Source: an uncultured Succinivibrio sp.
GTDB taxonomy: Bacteria > Pseudomonadota > Gammaproteobacteria > Enterobacterales > Succinivibrionaceae
Assembly: GCA_900767695.1 (NCBI GenBank)
Contig: CAAGAC010000072.1
Location: forward strand, 1 to 19,861
Direction of reading: 5' to 3'
DNA: 19,861 nt
The notes below the pieces were generated by a model, which worked only from the letters and a program-made list of their open reading frames with translations, did not search any database and had not been told where the DNA came from. Positions 14,366-19,861 of the stretch are shown in pieces (the stretch's first letter is position 1; each line of letters starts with the position of its first letter). The position numbers were made by a program, and so were the translations under genes.

Positions 14366-14860
14366 ATGCTGTCAAACCTTGCCTTGCGCTGCACTGTGGC
14401 CGTGGCCGCATCTGGGGCGCTTTCAAGCTTCGCGCCGCTTCCGGTGCAGAGTGCGCTTGCCATCCCATTCTTCGCGGTGCCGACGGCCGCATGGGCGATG
14501 TCATTGGCCTGCGCCGGCCTCCCATCGAACTTCAGCCTGACTGCCCCAATGGAAACAGCCTTCCGCAGCAGCATCTCGTTCAAAGTCAACGCGATCAAGC
14601 TGTCCAACACCACCCTATTTGCGATTGCAGCCGTCATCTTTGCAGGAAGATGCGCCTTTCCAGAGGCCGTTTTTGAACTCAAGCCTGCTTCATTGAGCCT
14701 GGAGAGCCTTGCCGTATGCACCCCGGCAGTAGCCGCGTTCAGCGTCTTCAAGAGCTTCCACACGCTCTTCTCCATCAAGATGGAGGCGTCAGACCGGGTT
14801 GTCGCGGAAGAAAACGCCAGGCGCAGCAGGGAATACCTCGACAGGATCGAGCCAAGGTAG
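14366..14860 (+). CDS. Small four-helix membrane protein B, paralogue of A
   Basis: A 164-aa protein with hydrophobic segments at about 8-24, 27-50, 82-98 and 112-130. A polar loop carrying SNFSLTAPMETAFRSSISFK (54-73) joins helices 2 and 3, and a charged C-terminal tail (VVAEENARRSREYLDRIEPR) would face the cytoplasm. ATG 14366 has GGAGG 5 bases upstream and is preferred to ATG 14345, which has none. Across 45 ungapped residues before the frameshift point, 15 are identical to protein A, so the two arose by duplication. I do not recognise the family. Tandem paralogues of this kind commonly form hetero-oligomers, but that is inference. Confidence 0.78.
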   Translation: MLSNLALRCTVAVAASGALSSFAPLPVQSALAIPFFAVPTAAWAMSLACAGLPSNFSLTAPMETAFRSSISFKVNAIKLSNTTLFAIAAVIFAGRCAFPEAVFELKPASLSLESLAVCTPAVAAFSVFKSFHTLFSIKMEASDRVVAEENARRSREYLDRIEPR

Positions 14861-14915
14861 GCGCGCTAGCCAGGATCATGCGGCAGTCTCCATGACGCAT
14901 GGTCAAGGCGGCAGT

Positions 14916-14948
14916 GCAGGAACAGCATCGCAGGAACAGCATCGCAGG
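14916..14948. repeat. 14-bp tandem repeat, 2.4 copies
   Basis: The unit GCAGGAACAGCATC occurs twice head to tail (14916-14929, 14930-14943), followed by GCAGG. It lies in the noncoding stretch 14861-15142 after membrane protein B. It could vary in copy number between strains. Confidence 0.85.
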
Positions 14949-14955
14949 CCCCCAT

Positions 14956-15065
14956 AACGCCCGGGGCGGCGCAGCTCATGATGTCAGTCCCGCCATCGCA
15001 GTGCCATTCTGCAAGTTCTCTCACCCTCCCTCTCCTCGCCTACCCGATGCGCCACCCCGGGCGTT
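14956..15065. repeat. 18-bp inverted repeat with 74-bp spacer
   Basis: Arms 14956-14973 and 15048-15065 pair at 17 of 18 positions (mismatch 14967/15054). The right arm ends in GGGCGTTTTCG on the plus strand, so it could act as a terminator for the membrane-protein cassette or as a leader switch for the oxidoreductase operon that starts 78 bp further on. It could also be the two ends of a small noncoding element. No ORF lies inside the spacer. Confidence 0.6.
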
Positions 15066-15142
15066 TTCGTGATCTGCGCTCAGGCCCACATCCCCTGCCT
15101 GTGATAGGCTTTAGACCATATTCACAAAGGAGATCTAAGCAT

Positions 15143-15427
15143 ATGTACAAGCATGTCGTCGTCTGGCAGTTCAAGGAAGGCACCGAGAAGGAAGCCAGGG
15201 AATTCCTAAGCGAGCTCATGGGACTCAAGGGCGTGATCGAGTGCCTGCGCTCCATCCAGACCGGCTACAACGAGAACCCAAAGGAGGGCGCCACCGGGGT
15301 GCTCGTCTGCGAGTTCGACTCGATGGAGGATCTCAACTCCTACGCCAATGATCCGCGCCATCTCAAGGTTGCGGCCAAGTGCAAGCCGATCCGCACCTCG
15401 CGCGTCGCCTGCGACTTCAAGGAATAG
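15143..15427 (+). CDS. Dabb-domain (stress-responsive alpha/beta barrel) protein
   Basis: A 94-aa single-domain protein of the dimeric alpha/beta-barrel (Dabb) superfamily. It starts MYKHVVVWQFKEG, with the family's strand and the H-x-V-x-W/F pattern, then a helix with GLKGVIECLRSIQTGYN, and the later DPRHLKVAAKCKPI segment typical of the domain's final helix and strand. AAAGGAG lies 10 bases before ATG 15143, and the Gfo/Idh gene begins 3 bases after the stop. Some Dabb proteins are cyclases or other enzymes acting on polyketide-like or aldehyde substrates; most are uncharacterised. As the first gene of an oxidoreductase operon, it may act on the same metabolite. Confidence 0.88.
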   Translation: MYKHVVVWQFKEGTEKEAREFLSELMGLKGVIECLRSIQTGYNENPKEGATGVLVCEFDSMEDLNSYANDPRHLKVAAKCKPIRTSRVACDFKE

Positions 15428-15430
15428 CAA

Positions 15431-16453
15431 ATGGCGGCCCCTGTCCGCGTCGGCATCGCCGGCACCGGCGCCATCGCCTCAGTGATGGCGAGGACTCTCG
15501 CGATGATGCGCTCCTCTGGCGATGGGAGCGCCTGCCTTGCGGCAGTCGCCTCGCGCGATGAGAAGCGCGCCAGTTCATTCATCAAGAGGAACGGCTGCGA
15601 GGGCGCAAAAGCCTTTGGCTCGTACGAGGAGATGGCCTCGAGCGGGGCCGTCGATCTTGCCTACATCGCAGTTCCAAACCAGGCCCACCTTCCAGTAGCT
15701 GAGGCCTTCCTCGATCAGGGAGTTTCCTGCCTCGTCGAAAAGCCCTTCTGCGTCAATCTTACAGAGGCCAAAGAGCTCCACGAGCGCGCCGACGCGCGCA
15801 AGGCGCTCGTGACCGAGGGGATCTGGACGCGCTACCAGCCCATGCGCGGGATGATCGCGGATGCCCTCAAGTCCGGGATCATCGGCGATCCGATGCTGGT
15901 CAAGGCCGATCTCAGCTACGAGATAGCCTCCAAGGAGCGCCTCGTGCGCCCGGACTACGCTGGCGGCGCGATGCTCGATCTGGGCGTCTACGTGCTCAAC
16001 TTCGCGATCATGGCCTTCAATGATCATCCAGAGGACGCGCTCTGCGCCTGCGTCAGGAACGCCGCAGGATGCGACATGACCGACTGCATCAGCCTCACCT
16101 TCACAGGCGGGCGCATGGCCAGCCTCACCGCAAGCGCGATGTGCCAGGGCCACCGCGAGGGCGCGGTGTTCGGCCGCCGCGGCTACCTCACGGTGGACAA
16201 CGTCAACAATCCTCAAGTCCTCAGGATCTACGGTCCCAAGTACGAGCTTTTAGAGGAGCGCAGGGCCCCTGCCCAGCTCACCGGCTTTGAGTACGAGGTG
16301 CGCGAGGCTGCCAGGTGCCTTGCAGAGGGCAAATCCGAATGCCCGTCGATGCCTAGGGACGAGACCCTGTACGTGCAGGGCCTCATGGACAGCCTGCGCG
16401 CCCAGTGCGGCGTCAGGTTCCCCATGGAAGATGGCGCCAAAGGAGCTTCTTGA
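15431..16453 (+). CDS. Gfo/Idh/MocA-family oxidoreductase
   Basis: A 340-aa NAD(P)-dependent dehydrogenase with an N-terminal Rossmann domain (GIAGTGAIA, 8-16). It has the family's EKPFCVNL (103-110), where the lysine takes part in catalysis, and GGAMLDLGVYVLN (178-190) in the C-terminal alpha/beta domain. Family members oxidise or reduce a hydroxyl on sugars, inositols or dihydrodiols. The overall pattern is closest to the dihydrodiol/glucose-fructose-type branch as judged by eye. ATG 15431 follows the Dabb stop by 3 bases, and the TGA overlaps the next ATG by one base (TGATG), so these genes are co-translated. The substrate is not predictable here. Confidence 0.92.
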   Translation: MAAPVRVGIAGTGAIASVMARTLAMMRSSGDGSACLAAVASRDEKRASSFIKRNGCEGAKAFGSYEEMASSGAVDLAYIAVPNQAHLPVAEAFLDQGVSCLVEKPFCVNLTEAKELHERADARKALVTEGIWTRYQPMRGMIADALKSGIIGDPMLVKADLSYEIASKERLVRPDYAGGAMLDLGVYVLNFAIMAFNDHPEDALCACVRNAAGCDMTDCISLTFTGGRMASLTASAMCQGHREGAVFGRRGYLTVDNVNNPQVLRIYGPKYELLEERRAPAQLTGFEYEVREAARCLAEGKSECPSMPRDETLYVQGLMDSLRAQCGVRFPMEDGAKGAS

Positions 16454-17391
16454 TGATCAGGAAGGTGGCCTTCATCGGGCTTGGGATCATGGGATCGGCC
16501 ATGGCCGCGAACCTCGTGAGAAAAGGCTTTGCCGTCACGGGATACGTGCGGCGCAAGGAAAGGATCGAGGCCTTGAAGTGGCTCCAGATCCCCATCGTCA
16601 CCTCGATCCCCGAGGCCTGCTCCGGCGCAGATGCCGTGATCACGATGGTGGGCGGCCCCAATGACGTGAAGCAGCTTTGGCTTGGCGAGGGCGGGATAGT
16701 CGACAGCGCGCCCAGGGGCGCGCTGCTTTGCGACATGACCTCCTCCTCCCCCACCCTTGCCCGCGCCCTGCACGAGAAGTGCAAGGCGCGGGGGCTGCGA
16801 GCCATCGACGCCCCGGTCTCGGGCGGCGACAAGGGCGCCAAGGCCGGAACGCTCTCGATCTTCTGCGGCGGGGAGAAGGAGGACTTCGAGCACGCCAGGC
16901 CCATGCTCAAGGCGATGGGCGAGAACGTCGTGCTCGAGGGCGGACCCGGGGCCGGGCAGGACACCAAGCTTGCCGCGCAGATCTTGGTCGCAGGCCAGCT
17001 TGCGGGGATCTGCGAGGGCTTTGCCTACGCGATGGAGCGCGGACTGGATCTTGAGAAGTTTGCCGCCTCGCTGAAAGGCAGCGCCGCCGACTCGGCGGGG
17101 CTTGCGCTCTACGCAGAAAGGATCGTCGCAGGCGACCGCCAGCCAGGCGGCGCGCTCTCCTACCTCGTAAAGGATCTAAAGAACGCGCTCTCGGAGCTCA
17201 AGGGCACGGGGATCGACCTCAACGTCACCTCCGAGGCGCTCTCAAACTACCAGGCAATGCAGGATCGCGGCGACGGGGGCCTCGGCACCCAGGCGCTCGC
17301 GTTCGAGTACTCAAGAAGGCGCGGCGCGGGCGTAAAGGAGCCGCGCCAGATGCCAGCAGCCGATTCAGTTGAAAAGGAAGACAAGCAATGA
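16453..17391 (+). CDS. Beta-hydroxyacid dehydrogenase (3-hydroxyisobutyrate dehydrogenase family)
   Basis: A 312-aa protein with the N-terminal NAD(P)-binding GLGIMG (9-14), the family signature DAPVSGGDKGAKAGTL (119-134), and the catalytic lysine (Lys172) in GAGQDTKLAAQ, followed by the all-helical C-terminal domain. The family includes 3-hydroxyisobutyrate, tartronate semialdehyde and glyoxylate/succinic semialdehyde reductases. The sequence does not settle which, and the KLAAQ in place of the more common K-x-x-N-N/Q is a small deviation. AAAGGAG lies 7 bases before ATG 16453, which overlaps the preceding stop. Its own TGA overlaps the next gene's ATG by 4 bases (ATGA). Confidence 0.92.
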   Translation: MIRKVAFIGLGIMGSAMAANLVRKGFAVTGYVRRKERIEALKWLQIPIVTSIPEACSGADAVITMVGGPNDVKQLWLGEGGIVDSAPRGALLCDMTSSSPTLARALHEKCKARGLRAIDAPVSGGDKGAKAGTLSIFCGGEKEDFEHARPMLKAMGENVVLEGGPGAGQDTKLAAQILVAGQLAGICEGFAYAMERGLDLEKFAASLKGSAADSAGLALYAERIVAGDRQPGGALSYLVKDLKNALSELKGTGIDLNVTSEALSNYQAMQDRGDGGLGTQALAFEYSRRRGAGVKEPRQMPAADSVEKEDKQ

Positions 17392-18326
17392 TCAGGGTTT
17401 TATGCGTGCTGCCATGCAATGGCAAGCACAAGGATCTCTTAAGCAAGGCAGGCGAGGGCAAGTGCGAGTTCGTCTTCAAGGCGCCGGGCGCGCTGAGGGA
17501 TGCCGATCTCTCGGGCGTGACCGCCGTCATCGGCAACGTCCCTCCCGAGGTTCTCAAGGGATCCGATGTCAGGTTCCTCCAGCTCAACTCCGCAGGCTAC
17601 GAGGCCTACCGCAAGGAGGATCTCCCTTCGGGGATCGCAGTGTGCAACGCGCGCGGCGCCTACGGGCTCACGGTCTCCGAGCACATGCTCGCGCTGACCT
17701 TCAGCCTCATCAGGCATCTTGAGCGCTACCGCGACCGCCAGTCCGCCCACATCTGGAAGGACTGCGGCAAGGTCACATCGATCTACGGCGCCACCGTGCT
17801 GGTGCTCGGGCTTGGCGACATCGGGGGCGAGTACGCCCGCAAGGCCAAGGCCCTGGGCGCGGGCTGCGTGATCGGCGTGCGCCGCAGCGCCAAGGGCGAC
17901 AAGCCCGACTTCCTCGACGAGCAGTACGCGATCTCCGATCTCGACACCCTGCTCCCGCGCGCAGACATCATCGCGATGGTGCTGCCGGGCGGCAAGGAGA
18001 CCGAGGGCCTCATCAACAAGAAGCGCATCGGCCTGATGAAGCCTGGCGCCTACATCGTCAACTGCGGCCGCGGCAGCAGCATAGTCCAGGAGGATCTCTA
18101 CGAGGCATTGGAGAGCGGGCGCATCGCAGGCGCCGCCATCGACGTCTGCGATCCCGAGCCCCTGCCCGCCTCAAGCCCGCTTTGGGATCTTGAGAACCTG
18201 ATCATCACCCCGCACGTTGCGGGCAACTTCTTCCTGCAGGAGACCTTCGAGCGCGTGATGTCGATTGCCTGCGACAACCTGCAGCGCTTCATCCTCGGGC
18301 AGAAGCTCTTCAACCAGGTTATCTGA
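17388..18326 (+). CDS. D-isomer-specific 2-hydroxyacid dehydrogenase family protein
   Basis: A 312-aa NAD-dependent dehydrogenase with the dinucleotide motif GLGDIG (141-146) and the catalytic triad: Arg228 in NCGRGS, Glu257 in DVCDPEPLP and His276 in TPHVAGN. ARGAYGLTVSEHMLAL (88-103) marks the hinge typical of this family. These enzymes reduce 2-keto acids to D-2-hydroxy acids or the reverse; members include glyoxylate/hydroxypyruvate reductase and phosphoglycerate dehydrogenase. The lack of a C-terminal ACT domain argues against the serine pathway enzyme. The ATG at 17388 overlaps the preceding stop by 4 bases, and the next gene follows after 15 bp. It is clearly part of the same operon. 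Confidence 0.93.
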   Translation: MIRVLCVLPCNGKHKDLLSKAGEGKCEFVFKAPGALRDADLSGVTAVIGNVPPEVLKGSDVRFLQLNSAGYEAYRKEDLPSGIAVCNARGAYGLTVSEHMLALTFSLIRHLERYRDRQSAHIWKDCGKVTSIYGATVLVLGLGDIGGEYARKAKALGAGCVIGVRRSAKGDKPDFLDEQYAISDLDTLLPRADIIAMVLPGGKETEGLINKKRIGLMKPGAYIVNCGRGSSIVQEDLYEALESGRIAGAAIDVCDPEPLPASSPLWDLENLIITPHVAGNFFLQETFERVMSIACDNLQRFILGQKLFNQVI

Positions 18327-18341
18327 AACAAGGAGTAAAAG

Positions 18342-19271
18342 ATGAAATACGTTGAACTCGGACGCGACGGCGACAAGACCTCGTCGGTGATCCTGGGGAT
18401 GATGCGCATCCCCCAGCTTGAGACCGTGGAGAACGTCAGGGCACTCCTAGGCGCTGCCGAGGAGTCCGGCATCAACATGCTCGACATTGCCGACTGCTAC
18501 TCAGAAGGCAAGGCCGAGGAGCTGCTGGGCAGGACCTTCGATGGCAATCCCGGCCTCAGGGAGAAGTTCTTCCTGCAGTCAAAGTGCGGCATAGCGAAGG
18601 ATCCCTTCTACTTCTTCGACTTCTCCAAAAAGCACATCATCGAAGCTGTGGAAGGAAGCCTCAAGCGGCTGCACACCGACCACCTCGACTCGCTCCTGCT
18701 CCACCGCCCCGACGCGCTCATGGATCCCGAGGAGGTCTGCGAGGCATTCAACACGCTGCGCGAGGCAGGCAAGGTGCGCTCCTTCGGCGTGTCGAACTTC
18801 AACCCCGCCCAGATGCACCTGCTGCAGAACGCGCTCGATGACGCGATCATCTGCGATCAGGTCCAGCTCTCCGTCTGCCACACACCAATGATCGACGCTT
18901 CCTTCAACGTCAACATGGATAATGATCCCTCGGTGATGCGCGACGGCGGCGTGCTTGAGTACTGCCGCGAGCACGGCATTGCCGTGCAGGCCTGGTCTGT
19001 GATGCAGCATGGGTTCTTCAAGGGGGTGTTCATCGGCGATCCGCACTACCTGAGGCTCAACAGCGTGCTCGACCGCATAGCTTCCGAGTATGGCGTGAGC
19101 TCGACCGCAATCGCGGTCGCATGGGTGCTGAGGATCCCGGGCAAGACCCAGGCCGTGATCGGAACCACCAGGCCCGAGCGCGTGAAGTCTGCTTCAAAGG
19201 CAGGCGACATCACCCTCACCCGCGAGCAGTGGTACGAGATCTACCTCGCGGCAGGGAATGATCTTCCATGA
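18342..19271 (+). CDS. Aldo/keto reductase, YdhF-like
   Basis: A 309-aa (alpha/beta)8-barrel NADPH-dependent carbonyl reductase. The catalytic tetrad is in place: Asp48, Tyr53 (DIADCYSEGKAEE), Lys81 (LQSKCGI) and His121 (LLLHRPD). VRSFGVSNFNPAQM and the late IPGKTQAVIGTT are family signatures. The pattern SKCGIA, DHLDSLLLHRPDALMDPEEV and the C-terminal TREQWYEI resemble E. coli YdhF. AAGGAG lies just ahead of ATG 18342. As the last gene of the five-gene oxidoreductase operon, it would reduce an aldehyde or ketone handled by the other enzymes. No clear terminator is seen after its TGA. Confidence 0.93.
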   Translation: MKYVELGRDGDKTSSVILGMMRIPQLETVENVRALLGAAEESGINMLDIADCYSEGKAEELLGRTFDGNPGLREKFFLQSKCGIAKDPFYFFDFSKKHIIEAVEGSLKRLHTDHLDSLLLHRPDALMDPEEVCEAFNTLREAGKVRSFGVSNFNPAQMHLLQNALDDAIICDQVQLSVCHTPMIDASFNVNMDNDPSVMRDGGVLEYCREHGIAVQAWSVMQHGFFKGVFIGDPHYLRLNSVLDRIASEYGVSSTAIAVAWVLRIPGKTQAVIGTTRPERVKSASKAGDITLTREQWYEIYLAAGNDLP

Positions 19272-19646
19272 TCAGAACCCGCAGTCTTTGCTCTGACCAA
19301 GAAATAAAAATTCTGAAGAACATATGAGGATATGCCGATCACGTATAACAAGAGGGAAGAAAAGCCCCTGTTGGACTTCGGCTTATCCACTGCAAACGGC
19401 CCCCTGAAAAGACTCTATAGTGAGATTCAATCCGACGGAGGCTATAAGAGAGATCTAAGCAATTCCCTCGCATAATCAAATAGCCTTGACCAAATCTGCG
19501 TCAACAATGTGCCCCCAAAATAGTAAGAACATACTATTCAAAATACATAATCGCAAACCTTTCAAATCAGTCAAAACAAGGCCAAGAGACTGATCAATGG
19601 ATCTGAAAGTCGTTTGATAAGACAAAAGTAAAGACAGAAATTAACT
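19272..19646. other. AT-rich stretch without a confident gene
   Basis: Base composition shifts sharply from the GC-rich genes to A/T-rich DNA right after the aldo/keto reductase. There is no strong terminator, promoter or RNA gene. The only ORF of note is a 47-codon one at 19332-19475. Confidence 0.6.
19332..19475 (+). CDS. Doubtful 47-aa ORF
   Basis: ATG 19332 opens a 47-residue reading frame (begins MPITYNKREEKPLLDFG, ends in TAA). A GAGGA precedes it but only one or two bases from the ATG, too close to be a good ribosome binding site. There is no recognisable domain. It may be a chance ORF or a gene remnant. Confidence 0.22.
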   Translation: MPITYNKREEKPLLDFGLSTANGPLKRLYSEIQSDGGYKRDLSNSLA

Positions 19647-19820
19647 ATGTGTTTCAATATATTTAATAGAAAAAACAAAGGCGACATACTGCCGGATGAA
19701 GAGCGCAGGATGATTTGGAATGCAGAGATTCAAATGGCCGAAGAGCTCATTTCGGTGTGCAAGAAGCATGGTCTTAAAATCTGGGTCTTGCACAAAGTCT
19801 GTGGGGTGAATGATCTGTAG
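19647..19820 (+). CDS. 57-aa ORF resembling a truncated LicD N-terminus
   Basis: ATG 19647 to TAG 19820 encodes 57 residues. The segment EIQMAEELISVCKKHGLKIW (27-46) recalls the N-terminal helix of LicD-family (phosphocholine/polyol-phosphate transferase-like) proteins. In those proteins it leads directly into a GTLLGAVRHKGFIPWDDD-type motif, which is absent here: the protein ends after VCGVNDL. No strong ribosome binding site is visible. It is either a small unknown protein or the leftover 5' end of a LicD-type gene, broken by deletion or recombination. The codon use and A/T-richness of its first third differ from the operons to the left. Confidence 0.4.
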   Translation: MCFNIFNRKNKGDILPDEERRMIWNAEIQMAEELISVCKKHGLKIWVLHKVCGVNDL

Positions 19821-19861
19821 AGCGGACAGCAGAAGCTGCAGGGAAGGAAGACAGGTTCGAG

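Noticed and set aside
14245..14778. 177-codon minus-strand open frame opposite membrane protein B
   Set aside because: Membrane protein B on the plus strand has a good ribosome binding site and a paralogue next door. The minus frame has neither.
12807..14860. Kiwa-type (KwaA/KwaB) phage defence
   Set aside because: The layout of a soluble protein with a four-helix membrane protein is similar, but there are two small membrane paralogues, the gene order differs, and I could not recognise the KwaB domain in the 271-aa protein.
14916..14948. CRISPR array
   Set aside because: The repeat is a direct tandem of 14 bp with no spacers, and no cas gene is in the window.
15101..15125. CRP site TGTGA...TCACA upstream of the Dabb gene
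   Set aside because: The two half sites are separated by 15 or more bases instead of 6, so they cannot form a standard CRP site.

Overview
The window is high-GC bacterial DNA with short intergenic gaps, good Shine-Dalgarno sites and frequent start/stop overlaps. The best phylogenetic clue is a DeaD/CsdA-type DEAD-box helicase whose C-terminal RNA-binding domain closely resembles the enterobacterial one. Together with a YdhF-like aldo/keto reductase and a WecD-like acetyltransferase, this suggests a Gram-negative proteobacterium, most likely a gammaproteobacterium. Genus cannot be called from what is here. No rRNA, tRNA, CRISPR array, transposase or integrase was seen. Region 1 (1-9838, all minus strand) is one long biosynthetic operon, cut off at the left edge. 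In transcription order it encodes a GNAT acyltransferase, a LuxE-like acyl-protein synthetase, a LuxC-like acyl reductase, a stand-alone acyl carrier protein, an SDR reductase, an AMP-forming acyl ligase, a 149-bp hairpin-bearing gap, an acetolactate-synthase-like ThDP enzyme, a second SDR, and the N- and C-terminal halves of a split transketolase. The gene content reads as a route that activates a carboxylate, reduces it on a carrier to an aldehyde-level intermediate, joins it by ThDP carboligation and adjusts it with SDRs. Similar enzyme sets occur near O-antigen/capsule or small-molecule loci, but the product cannot be read from the sequence. Region 2 (9969-12640, minus) is deaD, with a strong intrinsic terminator, an unusual acidic N-terminal extension, a leader of about 170 nt, and a promoter with a perfect TATAAT whose upstream half carries a near-consensus CRP-like palindrome. 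Region 3 (12749-14860, plus) is a small cassette of unknown function: a 271-aa soluble protein that I do not recognise, followed by two small four-helix membrane proteins that are paralogues of each other. The first membrane-protein gene is interrupted by a one-base frameshift at a CCC-CGA sequence. The ungapped alignment to its paralogue fixes the exact point of the shift, which could be an error, a decay mutation or programmed +1 frameshifting. This cassette is the best candidate here for an undescribed system. Region 4 (14861-15142) is an intergenic region with a 14-bp tandem repeat and an 18-bp inverted repeat. Region 5 (15143-19271, plus) is a tight operon of a Dabb-domain protein and four NAD(P)-dependent oxidoreductases (Gfo/Idh/MocA, beta-hydroxyacid dehydrogenase, D-2-hydroxyacid dehydrogenase, aldo/keto reductase), probably acting on a sugar- or hydroxyacid-type metabolite. 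Region 6 (19272-19861) is markedly AT-rich, with only a tiny doubtful ORF and a 57-aa ORF whose start resembles the N-terminus of LicD-family proteins. It looks like foreign or decaying DNA.
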